Counted from the stretch's first letter, positions 52,471-61,433 are shown. The stretch is DNA of 64,000 nt from Granulosicoccus sp036478595 (GCA_036478595.1 JAZGEF010000053.1:124001-188000), one strand, 5' to 3'. Notes: generated from the letters alone by a model not told the origin. A program made the numbers and translations.

Positions 52471-52961
52471 GCGCTGATCGAATGCCAGCTGAATTTGCCA
52501 AGGTCCAAAAAGTGCTGGACCTTCGGACGGCTCGTGCGAAGCGACAGTATCTTGAAAAACGCGCGCAATACGATGAGCTGGTAGTTGCAGCTGATAAATT
52601 TCAAAAAGAAGTTAACGATCTCACTGATCAGTACAATGAGCTAGTGAAGCAACTGACCGTTAAGACCGGCAGCCTTTGCGTGGCCACATTAACGGATATA
52701 TCCGATCGTCGTTATTGGCTTAATTTTGATCGTGAATTGAAGCAATACTATCTCGATATCGCCGAGGCTGATGTGGACGATGCCGCTGAAGAGATGGCGG
52801 TGTTAAAAGCAAGTTGGTTGAAACTCGACGCCCGCGAGCAAGTTGTAGAAAAAATGCGTAGCGATGTAGCCAAAAAAGCGGCGACGCTTGATGAAATAAA
52901 AGCCGAGTTAGAACTAAGCGATACAGTCATCAGTACCAGTGGGTTAAGTCGTGGCTGCTAA
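52467..52961 (+). CDS. sctO: T3SS central stalk protein SctO
   Basis: 164 residues, almost wholly predicted as a two-helix coiled coil rich in Lys, Glu, Asp and Ala, as in YscO/FliJ. It overlaps sctN by four bases (ATGA). Identified mainly by place after the ATPase and by composition. Confidence 0.75.
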   Translation: MSADRMPAEFAKVQKVLDLRTARAKRQYLEKRAQYDELVVAADKFQKEVNDLTDQYNELVKQLTVKTGSLCVATLTDISDRRYWLNFDRELKQYYLDIAEADVDDAAEEMAVLKASWLKLDAREQVVEKMRSDVAKKAATLDEIKAELELSDTVISTSGLSRGC

Positions 52962-53772
52962 AATCCCACACCGGCCAGAGCCTGCTTTGCCCTTTGATTA
53001 CAATACTGCGCTCAAGGGTGGCGCGCAAGCAAACGCGGGGCATCAAAAGGGTAAAAGCGAAGAGTCGGCATTATTTAAAAATGCAATCCGCTTAGCCGAT
53101 GAACGCAACCAACAACGCGCGACTAAAGCCAAGGTGCGGGGTAGTGAAAAATCGGTTAATGAACGGCTTTTACAAATAAAAAAAGGCAGTGGCCTGCAAG
53201 CCGAGCATACGACCTCCAAAAACCAGGCAACAATGCAGGCTGAAGTGGGCACGCTTGCACGAAAGCAGGCAAATACCAAAGCCGCTCAAACCGCCAGTCA
53301 TGCGCAAACACATAATGCGTCAACGCATGAGCATGGCTTAGATTCAACTCAGATCAACGCCAAAAAGCGAAGCAACTTAGCAGATAACGACTCTCAACTA
53401 TTGACAGATACGCAAAGTGCACAAAACGCAAACCAGCTAAACCCAGAGTCACAAACGTTTGCTGCGGGTACGATTATCACTGACTCACTCAAACGGGCGT
53501 CACAAGATATGGGGCATTTTGAATCCATTCAATCTGCTTGCAAGTTTTTAGAAAAAATGAATGCGGACACCAGCAGCAAGTCATGGCGATTCAGTTTGCC
53601 AGGTGACGAGTTGGTGAAAGGTGTGCACATGCAGCAAGGTAAAGAGGGTGGATGGTTTATCACAGTTGCAGCTGACACAGATCACGCCGACACCCTAAAT
53701 GAGCACTTGGATGCGTTAGTAGGCGCGCTGGAAAAATCTGGCATCCATGTTAGTAGCGTTGCATTGTCATGA
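52951..53772 (+). CDS. sctP: Probable T3SS needle-length regulator SctP
   Basis: 273 residues. A long polar, Gln/Ala/Lys-rich N-terminal part (to about 190) with little predicted structure is followed by a compact end, WRFSLPGDELVKGVHMQQGK and GWFITVAADTD, resembling the substrate-switch domain of YscP/FliK. The start is a GTG at 52951 overlapping sctO by eleven bases. Family similarity is weak; position carries much of the call. Confidence 0.65.
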   Translation: MAAKIPHRPEPALPFDYNTALKGGAQANAGHQKGKSEESALFKNAIRLADERNQQRATKAKVRGSEKSVNERLLQIKKGSGLQAEHTTSKNQATMQAEVGTLARKQANTKAAQTASHAQTHNASTHEHGLDSTQINAKKRSNLADNDSQLLTDTQSAQNANQLNPESQTFAAGTIITDSLKRASQDMGHFESIQSACKFLEKMNADTSSKSWRFSLPGDELVKGVHMQQGKEGGWFITVAADTDHADTLNEHLDALVGALEKSGIHVSSVALS

Positions 53773-53788
53773 GTCATTTATAGCCATC

Positions 53789-54970
53789 ATGCAAGCCACG
53801 CACACTCAAAACGCTAAGCGTACCGATGCTCACACCAGCACTAACGCCCCTGCCGGCGATAACAAAGGTTTGCTTGGTATTAAGATGTTGGAAACACTGG
53901 TCGCCTCGATTGATGAGCCGATAATTTTATTAGCTGGTGAGAAAAATACGATTAAGTGGTTTAATCGCGGCGCATCTGACATTTTACCTACCATTGCGCT
54001 TGGTTCAGATTTGTCGCAAGTTAATCAGGCTTTGTCGAATGCAATCGACGTGGCTATCGCAGCTGGCATCACCCCAAATACTAGCGCTGGTATGCGCCGC
54101 GATTCAAACCATGCTGTTCAACGTTTCGAAATCGATACAGGCATAGAAAACCATAAGTCAGCACATTGTGCGCTGAATCTAGAGGGTGAGCAGCACGTCA
54201 CCGTGCGTATACCGAAGTCGCGCATCGATAGTTTGCAATTACAAAAATACATGGCTGATCGTGAGCTCTTGTTCACCACGTCGCGAACTATTTCAGTGAG
54301 TGAAATGGCTACCACCTTGGCTCACGAAATCAATCAGCCGATTGGTTCGATCGCCAATATTCTCAGGGGCACAAAATCGCGGCTGGAGAAAATGGGAACA
54401 GCGAACGATGAGATATTGCTGGCACTGGATAAGGCGCTCAATCAATCTCAGTTTGCTTCTCGAATCATTGCCCGCATCCGGGACTTTACGCAATCAAGAC
54501 AACCTAAGCGAGTTGAGTGCGATGTACATGAGTTGCTTTCTGATTCAATCAACTTACTGGATTGGGTGCTGGCGCAATCAGAGGTATCAGTAAAACTTCA
54601 TTCGCAAGCAAACGCTGCCATCGTTAATGGCGATACCACGATGTTGCAGCAAGTATTCACAAATCTAATCAGAAACGCGGTTGATGCGATGAGTGGCATG
54701 GCGACGAAAGATAGGCATCTAGATATTCATGTTCGCTTGCAAGAGCGCAATGTACAAATAGAGATTGTAGATAAAGGGCACGGTTTGACACAAAAAACAC
54801 AAGACAATCTGTTTGTGCCGTTTGTTACTCAAAAAACACAAGGCATGGGCGTCGGGCTCAACATTTGTCGCTCATTTATCGAACTGCACCAAGGGCGATT
54901 GTGGTTAGCGCCAAACGATCATTCAGGTTGCACATCGTTTGTGTTGCTGCCATTGCACCACAAAGGATAG
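53789..54970 (+). CDS. Soluble PAS-type sensor histidine kinase within the sct operon
   Basis: About 393 residues and no membrane helix. A PAS-like input domain (about 30-150, LVASIDEPIILLAGEKNTIKWF) is followed by the H-box TTLAHEINQPIGSIA (His179), N-box NLIRNAVDAM, G1 DKGHGL and G2 GMGVGLNICRSFIELHQGRL, a FixL/DctB-type kinase. The signal is unknown but must be cytoplasmic. It lies between sctP and the response-regulator gene, so it is co-expressed with the machine it may control. The ATG at 53789 is chosen; another at 53747 lies inside sctP. Confidence 0.85.
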   Translation: MQATHTQNAKRTDAHTSTNAPAGDNKGLLGIKMLETLVASIDEPIILLAGEKNTIKWFNRGASDILPTIALGSDLSQVNQALSNAIDVAIAAGITPNTSAGMRRDSNHAVQRFEIDTGIENHKSAHCALNLEGEQHVTVRIPKSRIDSLQLQKYMADRELLFTTSRTISVSEMATTLAHEINQPIGSIANILRGTKSRLEKMGTANDEILLALDKALNQSQFASRIIARIRDFTQSRQPKRVECDVHELLSDSINLLDWVLAQSEVSVKLHSQANAAIVNGDTTMLQQVFTNLIRNAVDAMSGMATKDRHLDIHVRLQERNVQIEIVDKGHGLTQKTQDNLFVPFVTQKTQGMGVGLNICRSFIELHQGRLWLAPNDHSGCTSFVLLPLHHKG

Positions 54971-54977
54971 AGGGAAT

Positions 54978-55607
54978 ATGTCTTCACAAAATAAATTGGT
55001 TTTTGTTGTTGATGATAATGCAGAGTTTCGTGAATCAACAGCGTGGATGTTAGAAGGTTCAGGTTACAAGACGACCTGTTTTGCTGGCGCGGCGGAAGCG
55101 CTTGAATCGTTTAAAGCCGTTGATTTGGACACACCTTGTTGTGTTTTATTGGATGTGCGAATGCCGGGAATGAGCGGCTTGGATGTGCACGACGCCATGC
55201 TCGAAAAGACCATCGATTTACCAGTTGTTTATATGACTGGCCATGGCGACGTACCGTTGGCAGTTGAAGCCATGAAAAAAGGCGCAATCACGTTTCTTGA
55301 AAAACCACTTCAGGACGCTGCGCTCAACACTGCACTCGATACTGCTTTCTCGGATGATGTTCAACAATCTCGCGGCAAGGCCTTAGATCCGGATACAGTC
55401 GCAAAATTCAAGGAGAGCATGGCTACATTGACCATTCGTGAAAAACAAATTATAGACCTAGTGTACGAGGGGCTCACCAATATGAATATCGGTCATGAGC
55501 TAAACATCAGCGTTAAAACGGTTGAGTTACATCGCTCACGGGCGGTTAACAAGCTCGATGCCCGAACCATTCCAGCCCTGGTTAAACTAATGGCAGTCTG
55601 TCGATGA
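54978..55607 (+). CDS. FixJ/NarL-type response regulator within the sct operon
   Basis: 209 residues. Receiver domain with VVDDNAEF, phosphoacceptor Asp59 in LLDVRMPGMSG, and the Lys of FLEKP. A LuxR-type helix-turn-helix follows (LTIREKQIIDLVYEGLTNMN, then LNISVKTVELHRSRAVNKL). GAGGGA precedes the ATG, which is seven bases after the kinase gene. Partner of that kinase; the natural candidate for binding the TAGGG dyads in this island, though that is inference. Confidence 0.9.
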   Translation: MSSQNKLVFVVDDNAEFRESTAWMLEGSGYKTTCFAGAAEALESFKAVDLDTPCCVLLDVRMPGMSGLDVHDAMLEKTIDLPVVYMTGHGDVPLAVEAMKKGAITFLEKPLQDAALNTALDTAFSDDVQQSRGKALDPDTVAKFKESMATLTIREKQIIDLVYEGLTNMNIGHELNISVKTVELHRSRAVNKLDARTIPALVKLMAVCR

Positions 55608-56569
55608 GTATGGCTGTTGAAGCTGCCGTGAGTGTGGAAGGCGAAGCGCCGCCAGAACCTCCATTGCAAGAAGCAGCCCCAGAGGATGCATCGCCGCCCG
55701 AAGCCGATCAGGCTGAACCATCTGCTTTGCTCAGCATGCCGGCTGATATGCAGTGGTATGCCGCCAACACTCGGCTTGGTCAGGTTCATATTGGGTTGGA
55801 GGTTCAGCCATTACCAAGTGCTAAACACGATACCAGCAAAGTGGTGGGCAAAGCCGCCTTGTTGGCAAGTGCCGAGATGCTGATACAGGGCTTGGAATCT
55901 TGGCAAGCAATTGAATTGGATCTTGAGCCAGCTAAAGTACCTGCCGACACTGTACTTGCGTTGCGAATACATTCGCATGCGGATGAGTCCATCCCACCCG
56001 CCTTTGTCGCGTTTGAAGCTAAGGCATTCAAACAACTCAATGATGTCACGTTGCAATTCGCTGGCGAATTTGGTGTTGATAGCTTCAATATTCCGCTCAA
56101 GCTAACGCTTGATTCAATGTCGGTTTCAATAGAAGAATACAATTTGATATCTGCGGGTGCGATGGTGTTGTTGCCGTCGTCGTTTGAGGCTTCTTGGCCT
56201 GTGCAAGCTCTGTTTAGTCACGGTGACGCTCGACAGAGCATGCCGCTTGGCATTGATCGTTCCAATCAAACCCTAACGTTATTAGATCAAACCGCCTCGG
56301 TACAGGCAATGCATACCGGTTCAAACTGCAATGCCAACAACGTACAGTTGAGCGTGATGCTCGATGATCCGATCTCCCTGCCATTGGCCCTGATGTTATC
56401 ACCGCGTGCTCAAGCATTTGAACAACCTTTATCGCTTATCAATGCGGCGGTTACCATTACAGAAAATGGCCGTGCACTAGCGGTTGGTAATATTTGCCAA
56501 GTTGGCAGTGGCTGCGGAATCGTGGTGGGTGGTTTGGGCTCAGGTTTATCGACGAGTGAAATTGGCTAA
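55604..56569 (+). CDS. sctQ: T3SS cytoplasmic ring (sorting platform) protein SctQ
   Basis: 321 residues. An acidic, Pro/Glu-rich leader (about 1-40), a middle domain, and a C-terminal SpoA-like domain (SVMLDDPISLPLALMLSPRA... ALAVGNICQVGSGCGIVVGG). The sequence is divergent, but it is followed directly by sctR-S-T and preceded by the apparatus genes, the usual place. It overlaps the regulator gene by four bases. Confidence 0.8.
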   Translation: MSMAVEAAVSVEGEAPPEPPLQEAAPEDASPPEADQAEPSALLSMPADMQWYAANTRLGQVHIGLEVQPLPSAKHDTSKVVGKAALLASAEMLIQGLESWQAIELDLEPAKVPADTVLALRIHSHADESIPPAFVAFEAKAFKQLNDVTLQFAGEFGVDSFNIPLKLTLDSMSVSIEEYNLISAGAMVLLPSSFEASWPVQALFSHGDARQSMPLGIDRSNQTLTLLDQTASVQAMHTGSNCNANNVQLSVMLDDPISLPLALMLSPRAQAFEQPLSLINAAVTITENGRALAVGNICQVGSGCGIVVGGLGSGLSTSEIG

Positions 56570-57222
56570 TGGATCTTACGTCGTTTTCTCCTTCATCGGC
56601 ACTGATCACGGTTGTACTATTATCGCTTGCACCTTTTGTTGCAGTGATGATCACATCCTTTACTAAAATCGTTGTTGTATTGAGCCTGCTTCGAAGTGCG
56701 CTCGGTGTGCAACAAGTGCCACCTAATATTGTATTAAATGGCTTAGCGCTGATACTAACCATCTATGTGATGTACCCCGTGGGCCAAAAAATGAGCGAAA
56801 GGGTGAATGGCATCGAGGATATTTCCAGCAGCACCGATGCCTTATTTGCTGCAGCAAATACTGCCAAAGAACCCCTGCGGGAATTTTTAGTGAAGCACTC
56901 CTCCAAACGTGAGAGAGGGTTCTTTTTAAAAACCATACAAAAAATGGCGGACGAAGATCAACGTGATTCGATTAAGGCTGATGATTTTATCGTGATAGTG
57001 CCAGCGTTCACTATTAGTGAGCTCACCATGGCTTTTCAGATAGGCTTTTTGATATTTCTACCGTTTATCATTGTAGACTTGGTGGTGTCCAACATTCTTC
57101 TAGCTATGGGCATGATGATGTTGTCTCCAACTATTGTCTCATTGCCATTTAAGCTGCTGCTGTTTGTGCTCGTAGAGGGTTGGGCGAAGCTTGCTCATGG
57201 CCTCGTACTTTCTTACTTGTAG
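56569..57222 (+). CDS. sctR: T3SS export-apparatus protein SctR
   Basis: FliP/YscR family, 217 residues. It has SLAPFVAVMITSFTKIVVVLSLLRSALGVQQVPPN and the C-terminal VDLVVSNILLAMGMMMLSP and PFKLLLFVLVEGWAKLA. Forms the core pore with SctS and SctT. Start overlaps the sctQ stop as TAATG. Confidence 0.96.
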   Translation: MDLTSFSPSSALITVVLLSLAPFVAVMITSFTKIVVVLSLLRSALGVQQVPPNIVLNGLALILTIYVMYPVGQKMSERVNGIEDISSSTDALFAAANTAKEPLREFLVKHSSKRERGFFLKTIQKMADEDQRDSIKADDFIVIVPAFTISELTMAFQIGFLIFLPFIIVDLVVSNILLAMGMMMLSPTIVSLPFKLLLFVLVEGWAKLAHGLVLSYL

Positions 57223-57230
57223 CGGTAGAT

Positions 57231-57503
57231 ATGCAACACATCTTCCTCTTAGAAATCACCCAAGAAGCACTAACGCTCATTATATTGTTGGCCGCGCCAC
57301 CTGTTATTGTTGCAGCGCTTGTGGGGCTGCTAATCGCATTTGTCCAAGCGGCAACGCAACTACAGGAGCAAAGTTTTCAGTTCGCGGCCAAGTTTTTTGC
57401 AGTCGCTGTTACCATCATTGCATCCGCCTCTTTTACTGGTGGCACGTTGCTTAATTTCACTAATAGAATATTCGGTGATTTTTCTAGCATTCTCGGCCAG
57501 TAG
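57231..57503 (+). CDS. sctS: T3SS export-apparatus protein SctS
   Basis: FliQ/YscS family, 90 residues, two membrane helices, with APPVIVAALVGLLIAFVQAA and QLQEQSFQFAAKFFAV, all typical. The ATG at 57231 gives the family N-terminus. Confidence 0.95.
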   Translation: MQHIFLLEITQEALTLIILLAAPPVIVAALVGLLIAFVQAATQLQEQSFQFAAKFFAVAVTIIASASFTGGTLLNFTNRIFGDFSSILGQ

Positions 57504-57511
57504 CGTCTGTC

Positions 57512-58309
57512 ATGGAACAGATCGATCAATTTCAAACCTTTTCCGAACACGCCATGCTGTTGGCCTTATCGGCGACTCGAATCGCGGTGGCCTTTCTTTT
57601 GCTGCCGCTTTTTTCAGGTGATCTAATCCCTGCGCTAGTGCGAAACTCTATTTTTGTTGCCCTGGCGATGATTGTAGTTGTCGTGCAGCCAGGTATTGAT
57701 GTGAGTAGTTTTAGTAGTATGCATTGGTTTAATCTGTTCGCCAAAGAAGCGTTTATTGGTATTGCGATAGGTGTTTTTTTTGGCATCTATCTGTGGGCAT
57801 TCGAAACCGCTGGTGTGTTGATCGATATGCAGGTTGGATCATCCATGGCGATGATCTTTGACCCTTTGAGCGGCCATGAAGTGACCCTTTTTGGCGAATT
57901 TCTCAGCCTTTGGATCAATTTTTTGTTTGTGGCTGCTGGTGGCCTTCTTTTGTTAACGGGGGCATTGCTTAGTAGCTACGGTAGTTTTCCAGTATCGATG
58001 CCACTGGGTGAGCTTAAGGCCGCATCAGTGGTACTGATAGAGCAAGAGTTTTCGTCGTTCTTCAAGTTAGCGATAATGATCGCATCCCCAATATTGGTGG
58101 TGCTGTTTACCGTTGATATGGCAATGGGTTTAGTTAATCGTTACGCTCAACAACTCAATGTGTTGTTTTTATCGATATCGCTAAAGTCGCTAGCGGCTAT
58201 TATTGTACTGTTGGTGATGATGCCATTTTTAACTGAGCTATTGATTAATCAAATCGCAGATCATACGGCAGGTGTTGAGTCTCGTTTAAACGCGTTGATA
58301 AGAAAATAA
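57512..58309 (+). CDS. sctT: T3SS export-apparatus protein SctT
   Basis: FliR/YscT family, 265 residues, polytopic. RIAVAFLLLPLFSGDLIPALVRN at the start and FAKEAFIGIAIGVFFGIYLWA are diagnostic, as is MAMGLVNRYAQQLNVLFLS. Last gene of the main apparatus operon; convergent with an unknown gene 13 bases on. Confidence 0.94.
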   Translation: MEQIDQFQTFSEHAMLLALSATRIAVAFLLLPLFSGDLIPALVRNSIFVALAMIVVVVQPGIDVSSFSSMHWFNLFAKEAFIGIAIGVFFGIYLWAFETAGVLIDMQVGSSMAMIFDPLSGHEVTLFGEFLSLWINFLFVAAGGLLLLTGALLSSYGSFPVSMPLGELKAASVVLIEQEFSSFFKLAIMIASPILVVLFTVDMAMGLVNRYAQQLNVLFLSISLKSLAAIIVLLVMMPFLTELLINQIADHTAGVESRLNALIRK

Positions 58310-58322
58310 TCGAAATTGGCTT

Positions 58323-58961
58323 TTAAAGGTTGGGCAAACGATCGACACTCATTTGAGCAAGCAAACTGTTGTCTTGTAACGAATCAGTAAATTGCCGAGC
58401 GATTTTTTGAGCGTCGTTACCGGCTTGCCAGCTAGTAGCAAGCTCGCCTATGGCCACGCGTGTTTGGCTCGACATTCCACCGCCTAGTGGATCTTCAGCG
58501 TCAGCTAGTAGTTTTGAACAATAAAGCGATTTTGCGGTGTGGTCGTAATCAACTAGGTTGATTAAGCTGGTAAGCATCGTGTTAAACGATGACAGAGGGA
58601 TGGATGATTGATCCGATGGTTGCGCGTACCAAGCGCAAATATATTCTATTGGGCCAAGTGAACGTGTTTGCCCAAAGGCGCTGTTACTCGGTAATTGGCT
58701 TGAACCCCAAGCGGCAAGTTTTCCCGATGGGAGCCTGCCTGTGTTCAGACCGTATACCAAGGTAGAGGTTACTAGCGTTTTAGCGGGTGCATCGGCGTAT
58801 TGCTCGATGTTGAACAAGATATGTAAAAACGCAGGGTATAGGTTGCCCCCAAGCCGATCACAGAGTTGTTCTGTTAGCTGTATACGATCATCGGGGTTGG
58901 CTTTTGAACTGAAACCATCAACGAGTGATTGAGCGGCGGCATGCCAATCGGTGTGTGCCAT
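58323..58961 (-). CDS. Unknown 212-residue soluble protein of the T3SS island
   Basis: No signal peptide, no membrane helix, no motif I recognise. LGPIEYICAWYAQPSDQSS and NTMLTSLINLVDYDHTAKS are its most distinctive phrases. It follows the 82-residue gene by 14 bases, so the two form a unit that starts beside a TAGGG dyad. Possible chaperone, gatekeeper-like or cargo protein; none can be supported. Confidence 0.6.
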   Translation of the reverse strand: MAHTDWHAAAQSLVDGFSSKANPDDRIQLTEQLCDRLGGNLYPAFLHILFNIEQYADAPAKTLVTSTLVYGLNTGRLPSGKLAAWGSSQLPSNSAFGQTRSLGPIEYICAWYAQPSDQSSIPLSSFNTMLTSLINLVDYDHTAKSLYCSKLLADAEDPLGGGMSSQTRVAIGELATSWQAGNDAQKIARQFTDSLQDNSLLAQMSVDRLPNL

Positions 58962-58975
58962 GTGAGGTCTTTAGC

Positions 58976-59224
58976 TTACTTGGCAATACCAAGATGGCCC
59001 ATAATATCACCAACAATCGTGTCGATAGGGGTATCTGATGCGTAGTGATCTCGTGCTTCTATAGGCAGTGATTTTCCGCTATTGAGATCGCCAAACCAAT
59101 CAATAGACGCACCAGAGCTTAGCTGTTGTTGCAGTAGGCTCAAACTGGCAGGTGAGGTATGTCTCACTTCTGCGTTGAGTTGGCTTTGAGTGCTGCCTAA
59201 GTTATTGATATTATTGTTAGCCAT
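58976..59224 (-). CDS. Unknown 82-residue protein of the T3SS island
   Basis: Polar, Asn/Ser/Gln-rich N-terminus (MANNNINNLGSTQSQLNAEV) as in many T3SS substrates, then DWFGDLNSGKSLPIEARDHY. No Cys. Divergent from the OmpA-like lipoprotein gene, sharing the dyad at 59279-59297, which lies 54 bases from its start. Confidence 0.55.
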   Translation of the reverse strand: MANNNINNLGSTQSQLNAEVRHTSPASLSLLQQQLSSGASIDWFGDLNSGKSLPIEARDHYASDTPIDTIVGDIMGHLGIAK

Positions 59225-59278
59225 CTTTGTCGTGAGTTGTTATATGTGTTTATATTAGCGCTATTTTTGTGCCCGGTA

Positions 59279-59297
59279 TATAGGGGATTTCCCTATA
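59279..59297. promoter_or_regulatory. TAGGG dyad box between divergent genes
   Basis: TATAGGG-GATTT-CCCTATA, perfect seven-base arms with a five-base spacer. It lies 54 bases from the minus-strand start and 76 from the plus-strand start. Confidence 0.6.
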
Positions 59298-59373
59298 ATG
59301 GAGGTTCGCTACAGCGGTGACTCAATGATGAGCCAATTCGTGGATGTGATAATAGATAATAGGGAGAGTTCTC

Positions 59374-60462
59374 GTGATTAGGATTATCAAAATTGCCATT
59401 TGCGCGCTCTCGATATCAAGCGTAGGTGTTGTGCTGACGGGGTGCAACGCGTTTAAAGTTAAACCAGCTGGTTCAAATGTCGTTGCTGCATCACAAGCTC
59501 AGGCAAACAAAAGCGATGAGTTAATAGCAATCGACCTAGTCAATGCCTTGGTTCAATTTAAGGGCATGCATCCAAGCGTTGCGCAGCTAAGCATGACACC
59601 ACCCACTACGGGGTTCTCATCTGCGTTGCAAGCGGTACTTTCCGCGGCTGGTTATTCGCTCAGTGGCCAAGTTCAGCAAAATGCTCACAAGGTAACAAGC
59701 GTTACAACGTTAGGTGCCACAGAGAAAACGGGTCATCACCGTACCTATATATTATCGGTAGGTGAAATTAAAATTAAGCGTGACTACTTTCTCCAAGATC
59801 GGGGCGTAACACCCAGCTCAAACCTCTATATACAAGGTGCAGATGCATCTCAAATAGTTCTCCACGACAATCTGTTTAATGAATCAACAGTGCCACTAGT
59901 TGCTGACAGTGCGCCTGTCACGCCAGTGCAAGCAGAGCCAGTCGCCGTTATCGACGCACCAGCGAGCACTACTCCCGACGCTGTTGCTACAACCCTGCCG
60001 TTGCCATCTACTCAGCCAGCTGCATCACGGCCCAGCCGAGACCTGCTAGTGCAAGAGGCTCGTACCAGCAGTGAAAATATGTACGAACGCGGCGGGAGTA
60101 ATTTTAACCAAGTGTTTGAAGAATTCTACGATGTTAAATCCCTTACCGTGGTATTCGCTAACGACTCCTTGCGTTTAGGTGATGCAGGTAAAACTAGCAT
60201 TAACCGATTCTTATCAACATTTGATCGCGATACCGATGTGGTGTCTGTAGTGGGTTGCTCACATGGGCGCACCTCCCTAATAGACGGCAACAAACGCTTG
60301 GCCATAGGCCGAGCAACGCGAGTAGCCGAAGCGCTGATCAACGCAGGTGTACAGCAGGAGAAGATACTAAATGAAGGCTGCTGGGCACCTAGGCCGTTTG
60401 ATGAGGTATTCCCAAGGCGTGGGGTGGTGCTAACGCTCAAGCGCGAAAAGCGCAACGGATAG
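59374..60462 (+). CDS. OmpA-like domain lipoprotein of the T3SS island
   Basis: 362 residues. Lipobox GVVLTGC with Cys24. The N-terminal domain (about 45-165) is of the STN/PilL-like sort (SSALQAVLSAAGYSLSGQVQ). A Pro/Ala/Thr linker (185-225) follows, and the C-terminal OmpA-like peptidoglycan-binding domain has VVGCSHGRTSLIDGNKRLAI and GRATRVAEALINAGV. Such a protein could tie the secretin to peptidoglycan. The start is a GTG at 59374 after AGGGAGAG. Confidence 0.75.
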   Translation: MIRIIKIAICALSISSVGVVLTGCNAFKVKPAGSNVVAASQAQANKSDELIAIDLVNALVQFKGMHPSVAQLSMTPPTTGFSSALQAVLSAAGYSLSGQVQQNAHKVTSVTTLGATEKTGHHRTYILSVGEIKIKRDYFLQDRGVTPSSNLYIQGADASQIVLHDNLFNESTVPLVADSAPVTPVQAEPVAVIDAPASTTPDAVATTLPLPSTQPAASRPSRDLLVQEARTSSENMYERGGSNFNQVFEEFYDVKSLTVVFANDSLRLGDAGKTSINRFLSTFDRDTDVVSVVGCSHGRTSLIDGNKRLAIGRATRVAEALINAGVQQEKILNEGCWAPRPFDEVFPRRGVVLTLKREKRNG

Positions 60463-60542
60463 GCTTGATAGGGGTTTCTGATAAAAGGTAGTCGCGCCAA
60501 ATCCGTGATTTTCCTGAATTTAGACAAAATAATGCCCCAAAG

Positions 60543-60556
60543 CTAGGGTATCCCCG
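60543..60556. promoter_or_regulatory. TAGGG box upstream of the second needle-like gene
   Basis: CTAGGG-TATC-CCCG, matching the box at 38805 base for base over 14 positions. It ends 92 bases before the ATG at 60649. Confidence 0.5.
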
Positions 60557-60648
60557 TATAGGCAAGGCTGATTTGCTGTGTTTAAATTTGGCCATAGCGT
60601 GAAAACAAAGTCGAAGTGAACAGCAAATAAATTATTCAGGAGAAACTT

Positions 60649-61320
60649 ATGCAAGATATAAATTTCAATATATCGTACCCGTCACCACCCCCTTCGACTT
60701 CAAATGACGGAGTTGGCTCGAGTTCGCACGTAAAAGACCCTGCGGCGAACCCAGCTGAGTTTAAGAATGCAGTAGCAGCTTACTATGCTCAACAGCTAGG
60801 CCCAGGCTTAAAGGCGATGATCAGTTCTCAGCAAGGTATTCCGCAGTCGCAAAAAGAGGCCGCTTACGCTGCAGTCGATAGAGCCTTAGCAACCGGCGAC
60901 ATCGACACACCTGCAGAGTCATTAGGTTTAAGTGAAGAGATTATGAAATTGGTTAGTAAGATGGCTAAGGAAAATCTCGAAGAAGCCGACGGTGAAGCTA
61001 AAAAGAAAGCTCGCGGCGGCGCCGGTAATTGGCTAGTTGCGATGGCAAAAGCGCTGTCGGCAATAGCCGGTGTACATCTCGGTAAAATGGTTAGCATTGC
61101 CGGCGAGATAGGAAAGTTGTCACACACAGATACAGCTGGCCTAGACGGAAAGAAAAAAGACAAAGCCCTTGATGCGAATGCCAAAATGGCGACAGAGATG
61201 GCCGGTCTAACGGCAGAAATGCAAGCGCACGGCCAAATGTATAAATTGGTTCAGGAAGCGACGACCACATCGATTAAAACAGTGGGTGAAGCTCTACATT
61301 CAACTGCACGTAAGCAGTAA
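60649..61320 (+). CDS. Needle/filament-like T3SS-associated protein, 223 residues
   Basis: No signal peptide, no Cys. An N-terminal polar region and a helical middle lead to GNWLVAMAKALSAIAGVHLG (126-145) and end in GEALHSTARKQ. Both the W-x-x-AMA-x-A phrase and the ARKQ end are shared with the 100-residue needle-like protein at 48309. It could be a longer needle, tip or filament protein or a translocator. CAGGAGAA precedes the ATG. Confidence 0.6.
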   Translation: MQDINFNISYPSPPPSTSNDGVGSSSHVKDPAANPAEFKNAVAAYYAQQLGPGLKAMISSQQGIPQSQKEAAYAAVDRALATGDIDTPAESLGLSEEIMKLVSKMAKENLEEADGEAKKKARGGAGNWLVAMAKALSAIAGVHLGKMVSIAGEIGKLSHTDTAGLDGKKKDKALDANAKMATEMAGLTAEMQAHGQMYKLVQEATTTSIKTVGEALHSTARKQ

Positions 61321-61335
61321 AAACGACGCAAGACG

Positions 61336-61363
61336 GAGATACCGAGCATCTGCTCGGTATCTC
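61336..61363 (+). terminator. Strong hairpin after the needle-like gene
   Basis: Thirteen-base perfect arms (GAGATACCGAGCA and its complement) with a two-base loop, 16 bases after the stop. Only a short CTCTC run follows rather than a U-tract. Confidence 0.55.
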
Positions 61364-61433
61364 TCTACCGGGTAAAGTATTCCTATCGCCGCTTGTGCTA
61401 AAGTATTTGCTGGCTATACTCGGCAGAGAAAAG

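Noticed and set aside
40994..58309. Reading the cluster as a flagellar export locus because of the FlhB-, FlhA-, FliP-, FliQ-, FliR- and FliO-like genes
   Set aside because: A secretin, an SctJ lipoprotein, SctD with an FHA-like domain, SctK and an inner-rod gene are present, and no flagellin, hook, basal-rod or motor gene is.
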